Below are positions 7,989 to 15,238 of a DNA stretch of 20,767 bases, one piece after another. Numbering within the stretch: position 1 is the stretch's first letter; every line of letters begins with the position of its first letter. Below the pieces are notes generated by a model, which saw only the letters and a list, made by a program, of their open reading frames with translations, was not told where the DNA came from and did not search any database. This DNA is from HXMU1420-2 sp040830545 (GTDB taxonomy: Bacteria; Pseudomonadota; Alphaproteobacteria; Rhodobacterales; Rhodobacteraceae): the NCBI GenBank assembly GCA_040830545.1, contig JBFOMB010000193.1, positions 1 to 20,767 on the forward strand. The letters are read 5' to 3'. The position numbers and the translations under genes are program-made.

Positions 7989-8011
7989 GGGTGCGTGCAC
8001 CGCACGCACCC
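7989..8011. terminator. Perfect hairpin between convergent genes
   Basis: GGGTGCGTGC (7989-7998) and GCACGCACCC (8002-8011) form a perfect 10-bp stem with a 3-nt loop, 6 nt after the DoxX stop codon and 8 nt beyond the stop of the convergent peptidase gene. It is symmetric and can serve both transcripts, but has no T-tract in either direction. It is the best-conserved member of the hairpin family in this window. Confidence 0.65.
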
Positions 8012-8019
8012 AACTTCAT

Positions 8020-9489
8020 TCACAGCCCGTAGAGCGCGCCAAATTTGGCTTCGAGATAGTCCAGCAGTGGATCCTCGCTCGGCTCGATACCACTTGCCAT
8101 CTCTATCACCTTGCGCGGGGCGTGCAGCCCGCCGAACTGTTGCAGGTTGTTCCGCAGCCAGCCTGTGGCTGCCGAAGTATCGCCAGCAGCCAGTTGCGTA
8201 TCCAGATCCGGTACGGCCGTGCGCAGCGCTTGATTGAGGCAACCGGCATAGACATTGCCCAGGCTATAAGTCGGGAAGTAGCCGAACAGACCCACGGACC
8301 AATGCACATCCTGCAACAACCCGTTTGACGGTTTGTCCACCGCATAGCCGAAATCAGACAGGAAACGGTCGTTCCACGCGGCCTCCAGATCATCAACGCC
8401 GAGATCCCCTGCCATCAACGCGCGTTCCAGATCGAACCGCAGCATGATGTGCAGGTTGTATTGCAGCTCGTCCGCCTCGGTCCGGATAAACCCGTTTTTG
8501 ACCCGGTTCACAGCCGCATAAAACGCATCCGCATCGGCAACGCCAATGTCGCCGAAAGTGTCGGTCATCCGGCCAAACAGCCAGCCGGTGAAGGCGCGGG
8601 ACCGGCCCAGCTGGTTTTCGTAAATCCGGCTTTGGCTTTCATGCACGCCCATGGACACGCCACGGCCCAGCGGCGTCAGGCCGTATTCCGGCACGATGTT
8701 CTGTTCGTAGCTCGCATGCCCGACCTCGTGAATGGTCGAGTAGATGCAGTTGAACGGATCATCCTCCGCCGTGCGGGTGGTGATGCGTACGTCAATGTAG
8801 CTGCCGGAGGAAAACGGGTGCACCGCCTTGTCGATCCGGCCCTTGGTCAGGTCATAGCCAAACACCTGCGCCAGTTCGGAGGACAGCGCCATTTGTGCGG
8901 CGTCGTCATAGGTACCGGTCACGCCAGAGGGCATGGGTTTGTCCAGCACAGCGGCGCGCAGGGCCACCAACCGAACGCGCATCGCGTCAAAAATCGCTGC
9001 GATATTGGCGGCGGTTTCGCCGGGTTCATAGTCCTGCAGCATCGCGTCATAGACGTCACCGCCATCGGCCAGCGCCGCCCCTTCTTCGCGTTTCAGCGCA
9101 ACGACCTCTTTCAGCGTGGGCAGGAAGGCGGCCACATCTTCGTCGGCTCGGGCCTGCGCCCAGATGCCCTGGGATTCGGAGGTCAGCTGCGCCAGACGCT
9201 TGGCCAGATCAGCGGGCACCTTGGTGGCGCGGTCATAGTCGCGCTGGATCTCGCGCAGCTGTGCCTTTGCCACGTTGTCTGTGGGCTCTGCCGCGGCCAG
9301 CCAATCTGCCACACGCGGGTCGGACCGGCGGGCGTGCAGCACGGATTCCAATGCAGCCATTTCCGCGCCACGCTGTGCGCCGGACCCGCGTGGCATCATG
9401 GTTTCCTGATCCCAGCCCAGCCGCCAGGCAATCAGGCCCAACGCCTCGGTATCGCGCTGGTAAGCCATCAGGTCATCATATGCAGTCAT
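8020..9489 (-). CDS. M32-family metallocarboxypeptidase (carboxypeptidase Taq type)
   Basis: A cytoplasmic metal-dependent carboxypeptidase that removes C-terminal residues from peptides. The 489-residue product matches the usual length of about 490-510. HEVGH (254-258) is the HEXXH zinc motif in the family context IHEVGHASYEQ, followed by the M32 signature GVHESQSR (281-288), which supplies the third metal ligand. The N-terminus YDDLMAYQRDTEALGLIAWRLGWDQETMMP is typical of the family. The ATG at 9489 has GAGAGG about 12 nt upstream and fits the family N-terminus; an extended reading frame further upstream would run into ctaA. It begins 2 nt after ctaA ends, so the two are probably cotranscribed, although no shared pathway is evident. 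Confidence 0.95.
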   Translation of the reverse strand: MTAYDDLMAYQRDTEALGLIAWRLGWDQETMMPRGSGAQRGAEMAALESVLHARRSDPRVADWLAAAEPTDNVAKAQLREIQRDYDRATKVPADLAKRLAQLTSESQGIWAQARADEDVAAFLPTLKEVVALKREEGAALADGGDVYDAMLQDYEPGETAANIAAIFDAMRVRLVALRAAVLDKPMPSGVTGTYDDAAQMALSSELAQVFGYDLTKGRIDKAVHPFSSGSYIDVRITTRTAEDDPFNCIYSTIHEVGHASYEQNIVPEYGLTPLGRGVSMGVHESQSRIYENQLGRSRAFTGWLFGRMTDTFGDIGVADADAFYAAVNRVKNGFIRTEADELQYNLHIMLRFDLERALMAGDLGVDDLEAAWNDRFLSDFGYAVDKPSNGLLQDVHWSVGLFGYFPTYSLGNVYAGCLNQALRTAVPDLDTQLAAGDTSAATGWLRNNLQQFGGLHAPRKVIEMASGIEPSEDPLLDYLEAKFGALYGL

Positions 9490-9491
9490 TC

Positions 9492-10640
9492 TCAGGCACC
9501 TCTCACGGAAACAGCTTGGGGGTAGGCGCTGTGGTAGCGCGCATTCAGGATGGCGGTCCAGACACCGATGGCCAGCAGCTGGTGCAGGATCGCGATATGC
9601 AACGGGGCGGCGTAGATCACCGTCACGATGCCCAGCACGACCTGCAACAGCAGGCTGACAAAGGCGAGGTTGAAGGCAAAGCGCGTGCGGGGGTTCGGAC
9701 TTTGCCCGCCACGGCGCCAGACGATGACCGCAAAGATCAGCAGCAGGTAGCCGGTGACGCGGTGAATCCACTGGACCAGTCCGGGGCTTTCAAACAGGTT
9801 GCGCCACCAGGGGTCCAGCACGCTGGCATCCGGCGGGAACACCTGCCCGCCGATCAACGGCCAGTCGGTATAGCTGCGCCCGGCGTCGATCCCGGCCACC
9901 ATTGCGCCGATCAGGATTTGCAGGAACGCAAAATGCATGAGCCCGGTGGAGAGGCTGAACAGCTTTGCCTCGCGCGCGCGCCGGGCCTGCATCAGGTCGC
10001 GTTCCTCGCGGCCCAGCAGGAAGATATTCCAGCCCAACAGCGCCAGAATGGCAAAAGCCAGCCCCAGATGCGTGGCCAGTCGATAGCTGGCAACATCGAC
10101 CATGCCTTCACCCTGCGTCACGCCAGAGGATACCATCCACCAGCCAACCGCGCCCTGAACCCCGCCCAGAACGCCGGGCACCAACAGGCGGGTTGTCCAT
10201 CCGGTCGGGATTTTCTGCAAAGCGAGGAAGGCGAAGAAACCGACAGCCCAAACCAGGCCGATCACCCGACCCAACTGCCGGTGTCCCCATTCCCACCAAT
10301 AGATGACCTTGAAATCAGCCAGGTCCATCCATGCGTTCTGCAACTGGAACTCGTCGATTTCCTTGTACTTGTCGAACTCGGCTTGCCATTCGACCTCGGA
10401 CATGGGTGGCAGGGCCCCGGTGATGGGACGCCACTCGGTGATCGACAGACCGCTGTCTGTCAGGCGGGTCAGCCCGCCGACAAGGATCATCGCCACCACC
10501 AGCACAAACAGCAGCATCTGCCAGATCCGGATCGCCCGCCGCGCACCACCGCGTCCCCGGTCGATCAGACCCGGCTGAGCCTCCGGTCGGGTTGTGCTGC
10601 TGTCGGAAACCTCTTCGAAAATGCTGCGCTTTTCGCTCAT
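9492..10640 (-). CDS. ctaA: Heme A synthase (COX15/CtaA)
   Basis: Oxidises the C8 methyl group of heme O to make heme A for aa3-type cytochrome c oxidase, in the inner membrane. The 382-residue protein is polytopic with about eight membrane helices in two pseudo-symmetric halves. The four conserved heme-ligating histidines are visible: GHRQLGR (His120), THLGLAF (His191), IHRVTGY (His293) and LHQLLA (His353). The segment GGLTRLTDSGLSITEWRPI (55-73) is a strong COX15-type signature, and the length fits the alphaproteobacterial/mitochondrial form rather than the shorter Bacillus form. The start at 10640 (MSEKRS) was chosen by family length. It lies 62 nt after trmJ on the same strand and 2 nt before the M32 peptidase gene. 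A 12-bp palindrome (10658-10669) sits just upstream. Confidence 0.96.
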   Translation of the reverse strand: MSEKRSIFEEVSDSSTTRPEAQPGLIDRGRGGARRAIRIWQMLLFVLVVAMILVGGLTRLTDSGLSITEWRPITGALPPMSEVEWQAEFDKYKEIDEFQLQNAWMDLADFKVIYWWEWGHRQLGRVIGLVWAVGFFAFLALQKIPTGWTTRLLVPGVLGGVQGAVGWWMVSSGVTQGEGMVDVASYRLATHLGLAFAILALLGWNIFLLGREERDLMQARRAREAKLFSLSTGLMHFAFLQILIGAMVAGIDAGRSYTDWPLIGGQVFPPDASVLDPWWRNLFESPGLVQWIHRVTGYLLLIFAVIVWRRGGQSPNPRTRFAFNLAFVSLLLQVVLGIVTVIYAAPLHIAILHQLLAIGVWTAILNARYHSAYPQAVSVRGA

Positions 10641-10657
10641 GTCGCTTGTCCGTTCGT

Positions 10658-10669
10658 GTTTCGCGAAAC
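10658..10669. promoter_or_regulatory. Perfect palindrome upstream of ctaA
   Basis: GTTTCGCGAAAC is a perfect 12-bp palindrome, 17 nt before the ctaA start codon in the trmJ-ctaA gap. It could be an operator or a short hairpin in the ctaA leader. I do not recognise a regulator for it. Confidence 0.3.
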
Positions 10670-10702
10670 CTAGGGGCTGTTGGGGGTATCGTCCAGCCGC
10701 GC

Positions 10703-11446
10703 TCAGTCCCGCTCTTTCCAGCGGACCATCTGCCGCAGGATGCCATGCAGCATCTGCACATCCGCGCGGGACAGGGTCATGCGGCTCCACAGGTTGCGCA
10801 GGTTGATCTTCATTCCCTCGGCCTTTTCCGGCGGGAAGAAAAACCCGGCCTCTTGCAGGCGGTCCTCGTAATGTTCGGCGAGCTTCTCCACCTCGATCCC
10901 CGTGGCCCAGTCGCCTTTGGCGAGTTCCAGCGTTTCGGGCTGCACTTCGGAGGACACGCGCCGCCACTCGTACCCCATCAGCAGCGCACATTGGGCGAGG
11001 TTGAGCGAGAAGAATTCAGGGTTCACTGGCACAGTCACAATGACATTCGCGCGGGCGATGTCATCGTTTTCCAGCCCAGCCCGTTCGGGGCCGAAGAGGA
11101 CGGCGACCTTTTCGCCCTGCCCGATCAACTCAGCAGCGCGGGTCATCGCGGCCTCGGGGCTGAACACGGGTTTGGTCAGACCGCGTGGGCGGGCGGTGGT
11201 GGCAAAGACAAAGGAGCAATCCGCAACCGCATCAGCCGTGGTGGCGTGCAACTGCGCCTCGTCCAGCAGGCGACCTGCCCCGCTGGCCAGTGCAACCGAA
11301 GCGGGGTTCGGCCACCCGTCGCGCGGGGCAACCAGACGCATCCGGTCCAGCCCGAAATTCCACATGGCCCGGGCGGCGGCCCCGATGTTTTCGCCCATTT
11401 GTGGACGCACAAGGACAAAGGTGGGTTGCGGTGTGTCGGTCGGCAT
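10703..11446 (-). CDS. trmJ: tRNA (cytidine/uridine-2'-O-)-methyltransferase, TrmJ-like
   Basis: A SPOUT-class RNA methyltransferase that probably 2'-O-methylates tRNA position 32 using SAM. The 247-residue protein shows the three SpoU/TrmJ signatures in order: ENIGAAARAMWNFG (residues 19-32), LFGPERAGLENDD, and the trefoil-knot SLNLAQCALLMGYEW. The C-terminal helical extension (EKLAEHYEDRLQEAGFF and beyond) is typical of TrmJ rather than the shorter TrmL. Residues between the motifs are well conserved, so the gene looks functional. The ATG at 11446 has GGAG five bases upstream. It is the first gene of the minus-strand group leading into ctaA, and it diverges from the ThiE-like gene across a 197-bp region containing two palindromes. 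Confidence 0.92.
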   Translation of the reverse strand: MPTDTPQPTFVLVRPQMGENIGAAARAMWNFGLDRMRLVAPRDGWPNPASVALASGAGRLLDEAQLHATTADAVADCSFVFATTARPRGLTKPVFSPEAAMTRAAELIGQGEKVAVLFGPERAGLENDDIARANVIVTVPVNPEFFSLNLAQCALLMGYEWRRVSSEVQPETLELAKGDWATGIEVEKLAEHYEDRLQEAGFFFPPEKAEGMKINLRNLWSRMTLSRADVQMLHGILRQMVRWKERD

Positions 11447-11520
11447 GTTGGCTCCGCTGCAGATCGCAGGGTCTATGACCCATGCAGATCATGGCGGCAA
11501 GCCCTCGGTCGGCGCAGCGA

Positions 11521-11534
11521 AAAGTCGACTTTTC
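11521..11534. promoter_or_regulatory. Perfect 14-bp palindrome in the trmJ/ThiE-like divergent region
   Basis: AAAAGTCGACTTTT is a perfect palindrome 75 nt before trmJ and 110 nt before the ThiE-like start. It is followed after 6 nt by a second dyad, which suggests a composite operator. No regulator is known to me for this sequence. Confidence 0.3.
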
Positions 11535-11540
11535 TAACTA

Positions 11541-11558
11541 AATTCATCAATGAATTTT
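11541..11558. promoter_or_regulatory. 18-bp dyad upstream of the ThiE-like gene
   Basis: AAATTCAT and ATGAATTT are exact inverted repeats separated by CA, giving an 18-bp dyad of the size bound by a dimeric helix-turn-helix protein. It lies 85 nt before the ThiE-like start in an unusually A/T-rich patch. This patch contains no TPP-riboswitch (thi-box) motif. Confidence 0.35.
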
Positions 11559-11643
11559 GGGGACACCCGCGCGGTTGTGCAAAACCGGTTCCCAAGGGGC
11601 AAGGATTTGGGTAGACCGCGCTCACCTTCAGACGGGGCTATTC

Positions 11644-12264
11644 ATGACATCCGACGACATGCCGCAAATCTATCTGTTCACGCCTCCGGCTTTTGACCTG
11701 AACCCTTTTGCCGAACAGATGGCGCGTGTGCTGGACACGCATACGGTGGCCTGCGTCGGCCTGTCGCTGGCCACGCGGGACGAGGATACGGTGTCGCGCG
11801 CCGCAGACACGTTGCGCGAAATCACCCATGCGCGGGACATTGCGCTGGTGGTGACGGATCACGTGCAACTGGCGCAGCGGCTGGGGCTGGATGGTGTGCA
11901 TCTGAGCGATCCGGCACGGATGGTGCGGGACGCGCGCAAGGAACTGGGCGAGGACGCCATTGTCGGCGCGTTTTGCGGAACCTCGCGGCACGACGGGATG
12001 TCGGCGGGCGAGGCTGGTGCGGATTACATCAGCTTTGGCCCGGTTGAGGGCAGCGGGTTGGGCGATGGTAGCGTTGCGGAACGTGACCTGTTTGAGTGGT
12101 GGTCCGAGATGATCGAACTGCCGGTCGTGGCACAGGGCGGGTTGAGCGAGGCTTCTGTTAACACGCTCACCCCGGTGGTCGATTTCTTTGCCTTTGGGGA
12201 AGAGGTCTGGCTGGGTGAAGACCCAGTTGCCAAACTGGGCGACCTGATCCGCGCGATGGGCTAA
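11644..12264 (+). CDS. Thiamine phosphate synthase / TenI-like TIM-barrel protein
   Basis: A 206-residue protein of the ThiE/TenI superfamily. Retained family features are ALVVTDHVQLAQRLGLDGVH (the strand-helix leading to the Mg/pyrophosphate site), GEAGADYISFGPV (122-134) and the phosphate-binding VVAQGGLSEAS (161-171). Differences from canonical ThiE are notable: the early QLR-K substrate motif is replaced by CVGLSLATRD, and the segment around 110-120 (FCGTSRHDGM) and the pyrophosphate loop (EGSGLGDGSV) diverge. It may be a divergent ThiE or a TenI-type protein without synthase activity. The ATG at 11644 is chosen because upstream residues lack homology-like character. It stands alone, with no thi genes and no TPP riboswitch upstream. 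Confidence 0.78.
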   Translation: MTSDDMPQIYLFTPPAFDLNPFAEQMARVLDTHTVACVGLSLATRDEDTVSRAADTLREITHARDIALVVTDHVQLAQRLGLDGVHLSDPARMVRDARKELGEDAIVGAFCGTSRHDGMSAGEAGADYISFGPVEGSGLGDGSVAERDLFEWWSEMIELPVVAQGGLSEASVNTLTPVVDFFAFGEEVWLGEDPVAKLGDLIRAMG

Positions 12265-12269
12265 AGTCC

Positions 12270-12371
12270 AGAGCAGAAATCGGTAAATCTGGATCACCTG
12301 ACGCTGCCTGAAATCGGAGATTTCAACGCGCCAGGTGATGCTTTTGATGCAAGTTGAACCGATTCCGCTCT
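12270..12371. repeat. About 100-bp nested imperfect palindrome, likely a small dispersed repeat or terminator
   Basis: It fills the gap between the convergent ThiE-like and HupE-like genes. The outer arms are AGAGCAGAAATCGGT (12270-12284) and ACCGATTCCGCTCT (12358-12371). The middle arms are ATCACCTGACGC (12293-12304) and GCGCCAGGTGAT (12328-12339), 11 of 12 paired. The inner arms are GAAATC (12310-12315) and GATTTC (12319-12324) with a GGA loop. The right end overlaps the TAG stop of the HupE-like gene. The three nested levels exceed what a simple terminator needs and resemble RIME/MITE-type intergenic repeats of alphaproteobacteria; a role as bidirectional terminator is also possible. A second copy is not present in the window, so dispersal is inferred. 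Confidence 0.55.
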
Positions 12372-13542
12372 ACAAAAACACGCGTTCGATAAACCAGTAC
12401 ACCCCCACCATCGCTATCACCGCAGAGGCGGGCATGGCGATCCGAGTGCGATACCAGGGCTGATTTCGGAACCACAGGCCAACCGCCAGGAAGGCGATGG
12501 CGATCACCGCCAGTTGACCGAATTCGACCCCAACGTTGAACCCGATCAGGGCCGGGATGAACTGCCCTTGCGGCAGTCCGAAATCGCCCAGAACGCTGGC
12601 AAATCCCAGCCCGTGCAACAGACCAAACCCGAAGATCACAAAAGGCCGCCAACGATTCAGCGCATCCGTAAACAGGTTTTCAACCGCGACAAAGGCGATG
12701 GAGGCGGCGATCAGCGGCTCCACAATGCTGCCGGGCACCGTGACCCATCCCAGCGCACCAAGCGCCAGCGTGACAGTATGCGCAAGCGTGAAGGACGTCA
12801 CCTGCCACAACAGTGGCCGCAAATGTGTGCTGAGGAAGAACAGCGCAAGCACGAACAGGATATGGTCCAGCCCCTTGGGCAGGATGTGGTCAAAACCCAC
12901 CGGGATGTAAGACACAAACACCTGCCATCCGTTTTGCGCCGCGCCACCGCCCAGCGGGATTTCGGGAGAGGTTTCGCCGCCGTTCAGGAACCCGGTAAAC
13001 GGCTCCTCCACCCCGTTCTGGCGCAGCACAATGGCCCCGGCCCCAACCGGCCAGCCAAAGGTCATGCTGCGAGCGGTGGGCGGCACCGCGCCGGTGAAGG
13101 TCAGGAAACTGTCGCGGGGCAGTTCGATATCCCCCACCGGAGCGATCTCGACCTTGTCATAAGCCATGACAACCGGCCCGCCGGCGTCGATCTTCAGCTG
13201 TTCCGCCCAGCCATTTGCGAAATCCTCGACCAGCGGCAGGATCGTGTCAGGTTGCATGGCACGCAACTGGTCATACCAATCGGCGGCGGATGACGTGTTT
13301 GTGTTCACCAGTCCATCGAGGTTGATACCGGCCACAAACGCCTCGATGTTCAGGCGCAGTTCCAGGGTCATCTGCCCGTTTTCTATGGTGAAATTGCCGA
13401 TGGTCGGGCTGACCTCATGGGCCTGCGCAGACAATGCAGCCAGCATTATGCACAGGCTTGACAGAAGCGCCGCAAACGCCAGCCTTACTCGAGTCAGATC
13501 GGAGATGCCCCAGATGCGTTTGCCCCTTTGTGCCGTTGCCAT
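12370..13542 (-). CDS. HupE/UreJ-like membrane protein, probable metal permease
   Basis: A 390-residue protein with an N-terminal signal sequence (hydrophobic 19-40, likely cleavage AQA-HE after residue 41), a periplasmic domain of about 170 residues, then a HupE/UreJ_2-type membrane domain with about six helices. Family motifs are GFDHILPKGLDHILF (216-230), FTLAHTVTL (251-259), GLLHGLGFA (307-315) and FNVGVEFGQL (335-344). The conserved His/Asp pairs in the helices are the presumed metal ligands, and HupE relatives move nickel. The start at 13542 is supported by AAAGGA about 9 nt upstream, and no other ATG, GTG or TTG start would keep the signal peptide. The 5' end overlaps the divergent DUF4198 gene by 29 bp. 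No urease, hydrogenase or cobalamin gene is nearby, so the metal is uncertain. Confidence 0.82.
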   Translation of the reverse strand: MATAQRGKRIWGISDLTRVRLAFAALLSSLCIMLAALSAQAHEVSPTIGNFTIENGQMTLELRLNIEAFVAGINLDGLVNTNTSSAADWYDQLRAMQPDTILPLVEDFANGWAEQLKIDAGGPVVMAYDKVEIAPVGDIELPRDSFLTFTGAVPPTARSMTFGWPVGAGAIVLRQNGVEEPFTGFLNGGETSPEIPLGGGAAQNGWQVFVSYIPVGFDHILPKGLDHILFVLALFFLSTHLRPLLWQVTSFTLAHTVTLALGALGWVTVPGSIVEPLIAASIAFVAVENLFTDALNRWRPFVIFGFGLLHGLGFASVLGDFGLPQGQFIPALIGFNVGVEFGQLAVIAIAFLAVGLWFRNQPWYRTRIAMPASAVIAMVGVYWFIERVFL

Positions 13543-14305
13543 GATCGGTGTCCTTTCCGCCCCGCTGGAGGCGCATGAATTCTGGCTCGACCCGACCCGC
13601 TATATGGTGGACCCCGGTGCCCCGCTGATTGCGAATATCCGAAACGGGGAGAATTTCAAGGGACGCGCCCTGCCCTATCTGGAAGTCGACATCGCCCGGT
13701 TTGATTTGATCATCGGGGATGTGTCCATGCCGGTGGAGGGTCGATTGGGGGACATTCCCGCGCTGGAACAGCCCGCACGGGAAGACGGTCTGGTGGTGAT
13801 TGTGCATCAGACGACGCCCAGCCTGCTGACCTATCGTGGGTGGGAGAAGTTTCAGAAATTCGCGGATCACAAGGATTTTCCGGGGCTGCGGGAACGCCAT
13901 GATGCACGTGGCCTGCCAGTGGACAAGTTCAAGGAAAGCTATACCCGCTACGCCAAGGCTCTGGTGGGCGTGGGCGGAAGCGCGGGTCAGGACCGCGAAA
14001 CGGGGATGGAGACAGAGTTTGTCGCGATCGACAATCCTTACCTCGGGACGCCGGAAACGCTGCGGTTCCGCTTGCTCTATCAACAGGCGCCCCGGGTGGA
14101 CGCACAAGTAGAGGTGTTTGATCGCGCGCCTGACGGGACGGTGAGCATTCACCTTTACCGCACAAACGACGCCGGAGAGGTCGAGATCCCCGTCATTTCC
14201 GGCCACAACTACCTGCTGGACAGTGTGGTCCTGCGCGAAATGCCCGATGGATCCGATGCAGTTTGGGAAACGCTGTGGGCGGCGATGACGTTTGCTGTGC
14301 CCTGA
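13514..14305 (+). CDS. DUF4198-family periplasmic protein, probable metal-uptake partner
   Basis: A 263-residue exported protein: signal peptide MRLPLCAVAMIGVLSAPLEA, then mature HEFWLDPTRYMVDPG, whose leading HEFW is typical of DUF4198 proteins, often found with nickel/cobalt transport genes. The mature part has no membrane helix. Alternating beta-type stretches such as VDAQVEVFDRAPDGTVSIHL suggest Ig-like folds. GGAG nine bases upstream supports the ATG at 13514; ATG at 13505 lacks spacing and that at 13541 would destroy the signal peptide. It is divergent from the HupE-like gene with overlapping 5' ends, so the two are probably a functional pair, with this protein delivering or sensing metal in the periplasm. 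That role is inferred. psuK follows after 42 nt on the same strand. Confidence 0.78.
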   Translation: MRLPLCAVAMIGVLSAPLEAHEFWLDPTRYMVDPGAPLIANIRNGENFKGRALPYLEVDIARFDLIIGDVSMPVEGRLGDIPALEQPAREDGLVVIVHQTTPSLLTYRGWEKFQKFADHKDFPGLRERHDARGLPVDKFKESYTRYAKALVGVGGSAGQDRETGMETEFVAIDNPYLGTPETLRFRLLYQQAPRVDAQVEVFDRAPDGTVSIHLYRTNDAGEVEIPVISGHNYLLDSVVLREMPDGSDAVWETLWAAMTFAVP

Positions 14306-14347
14306 TCGTAGCTTGCACACCGAGCGCATTCCGGCCAGATAGCGCAC

Positions 14348-15238
14348 ATGACACAAGCAACCATTCTTTGCGTGGGCAGCGTTCTGTGGGACGTGATCGG
14401 GCGGTCGGCTAGCCATATGCGGCAAGGCTCGGACGTGCCGGGGCGCATCACGCGGCTGCCGGGTGGCGTTGCGCTCAATATCGCGATGACGCTGGCGCGG
14501 TTTGGCATGCGGCCTACCCTGCTCAGCGCCGTGGGACAGGACGCGGAAGGCGCGGAACTGGTCGCGGCCTGTGAACGGTTGGGGCTGGATGTCAGCCACC
14601 TCTACCGGTCCGAGGATTTGCCGACCGACCGCTACATGGCGGTTGAGGGCGCAAATGGCTTGATCGCGGCGATTGCCGACGCGCACTCACTAGAGGCGGC
14701 GGGTGACAAAATCCTGCGCCCGGTGCTGGAGGGTCCGCTGGGGAGCGTGGTTGCACCTTATGCTGGACCGATGGCGCTGGACGGCAATCTGACAGTCGAA
14801 TTGCTGGAAACCATCGCGCGGTCTGACGCCTTCGCTGCGGCAGACTTGCGCGTCGCCCCGGCCTCCCCTGGCAAAGCGGAACGGTTGCTGCCTTTCCTGA
14901 CCCATGGGCGCGGCACGCTATATGTGAACCTCGAAGAGGCCGGGCGGCTGTGTCAGACACAGTTCGACACGGCGGCGCAGGCTGCGGCGGCGTTGTTGGA
15001 GAAAGGCGCGGAACGGGCGCTGGTCACCGATGGAGGCAACCCGTCGGCCGATGGCACGCGCGATGGAGTGATCAGCGCCACCCCACCCGAGGTGCTGGTA
15101 ACCCGTGTCACCGGCGCAGGCGACACCTTCATGGCAGCTCATATCGCGGCGGAGGCGCGCGGCAGTGATCGCGCCACCGCTTTGAACGCTGCGCTGGACG
15201 CTGCAGCGGCTTATGTATCCGGAGAAACCCCGCTGTGA
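14348..15238 (+). CDS. psuK: PfkB-family kinase, probable pseudouridine kinase
   Basis: A 296-residue ribokinase-type (PfkB) sugar kinase. The N-terminal CVGSVLWDVIGRS and the GG switch PGGVALNIAMTLARFG (38-53) bind the substrate ribose. VTGAGDTFMAA (254-264) is PfkB signature 2, with the anion hole and catalytic base Asp259. The specific call rests on context: its stop codon overlaps the start of psuG (GTGA at 15235-15238), and the pair phosphorylates pseudouridine and then cleaves pseudouridine 5'-phosphate. By sequence alone, other nucleoside or sugar kinases would be possible. No pseudouridine transporter gene is adjacent. The ATG at 14348 lacks a strong ribosome-binding site. Confidence 0.88.
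   Translation: MTQATILCVGSVLWDVIGRSASHMRQGSDVPGRITRLPGGVALNIAMTLARFGMRPTLLSAVGQDAEGAELVAACERLGLDVSHLYRSEDLPTDRYMAVEGANGLIAAIADAHSLEAAGDKILRPVLEGPLGSVVAPYAGPMALDGNLTVELLETIARSDAFAAADLRVAPASPGKAERLLPFLTHGRGTLYVNLEEAGRLCQTQFDTAAQAAAALLEKGAERALVTDGGNPSADGTRDGVISATPPEVLVTRVTGAGDTFMAAHIAAEARGSDRATALNAALDAAAAYVSGETPL

Noticed and set aside
8449..9525. 358-codon plus-strand frame opposite the M32 peptidase
   Set aside because: Shadow of the peptidase codons; the zinc motif and family sequence are on the minus strand.
8895..10673. 592-codon plus-strand open frame opposite the M32 peptidase and ctaA
   Set aside because: It spans two well-supported genes on the other strand and translates to Arg/Pro/Gln-rich sequence without motifs.
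10592..11614. 340-codon plus-strand frame opposite trmJ
   Set aside because: The minus strand carries the TrmJ signatures; the plus-strand translation is featureless.
11447..11643. TPP riboswitch upstream of the ThiE-like gene
   Set aside because: The thi-box motifs (CTGAGA and ACCTGATC types) are not present in the leader.
13415..14686. 423-codon minus-strand frame opposite the DUF4198 gene and psuK
   Set aside because: No motif and conflicts with two genes that have signal peptide or PfkB signatures.
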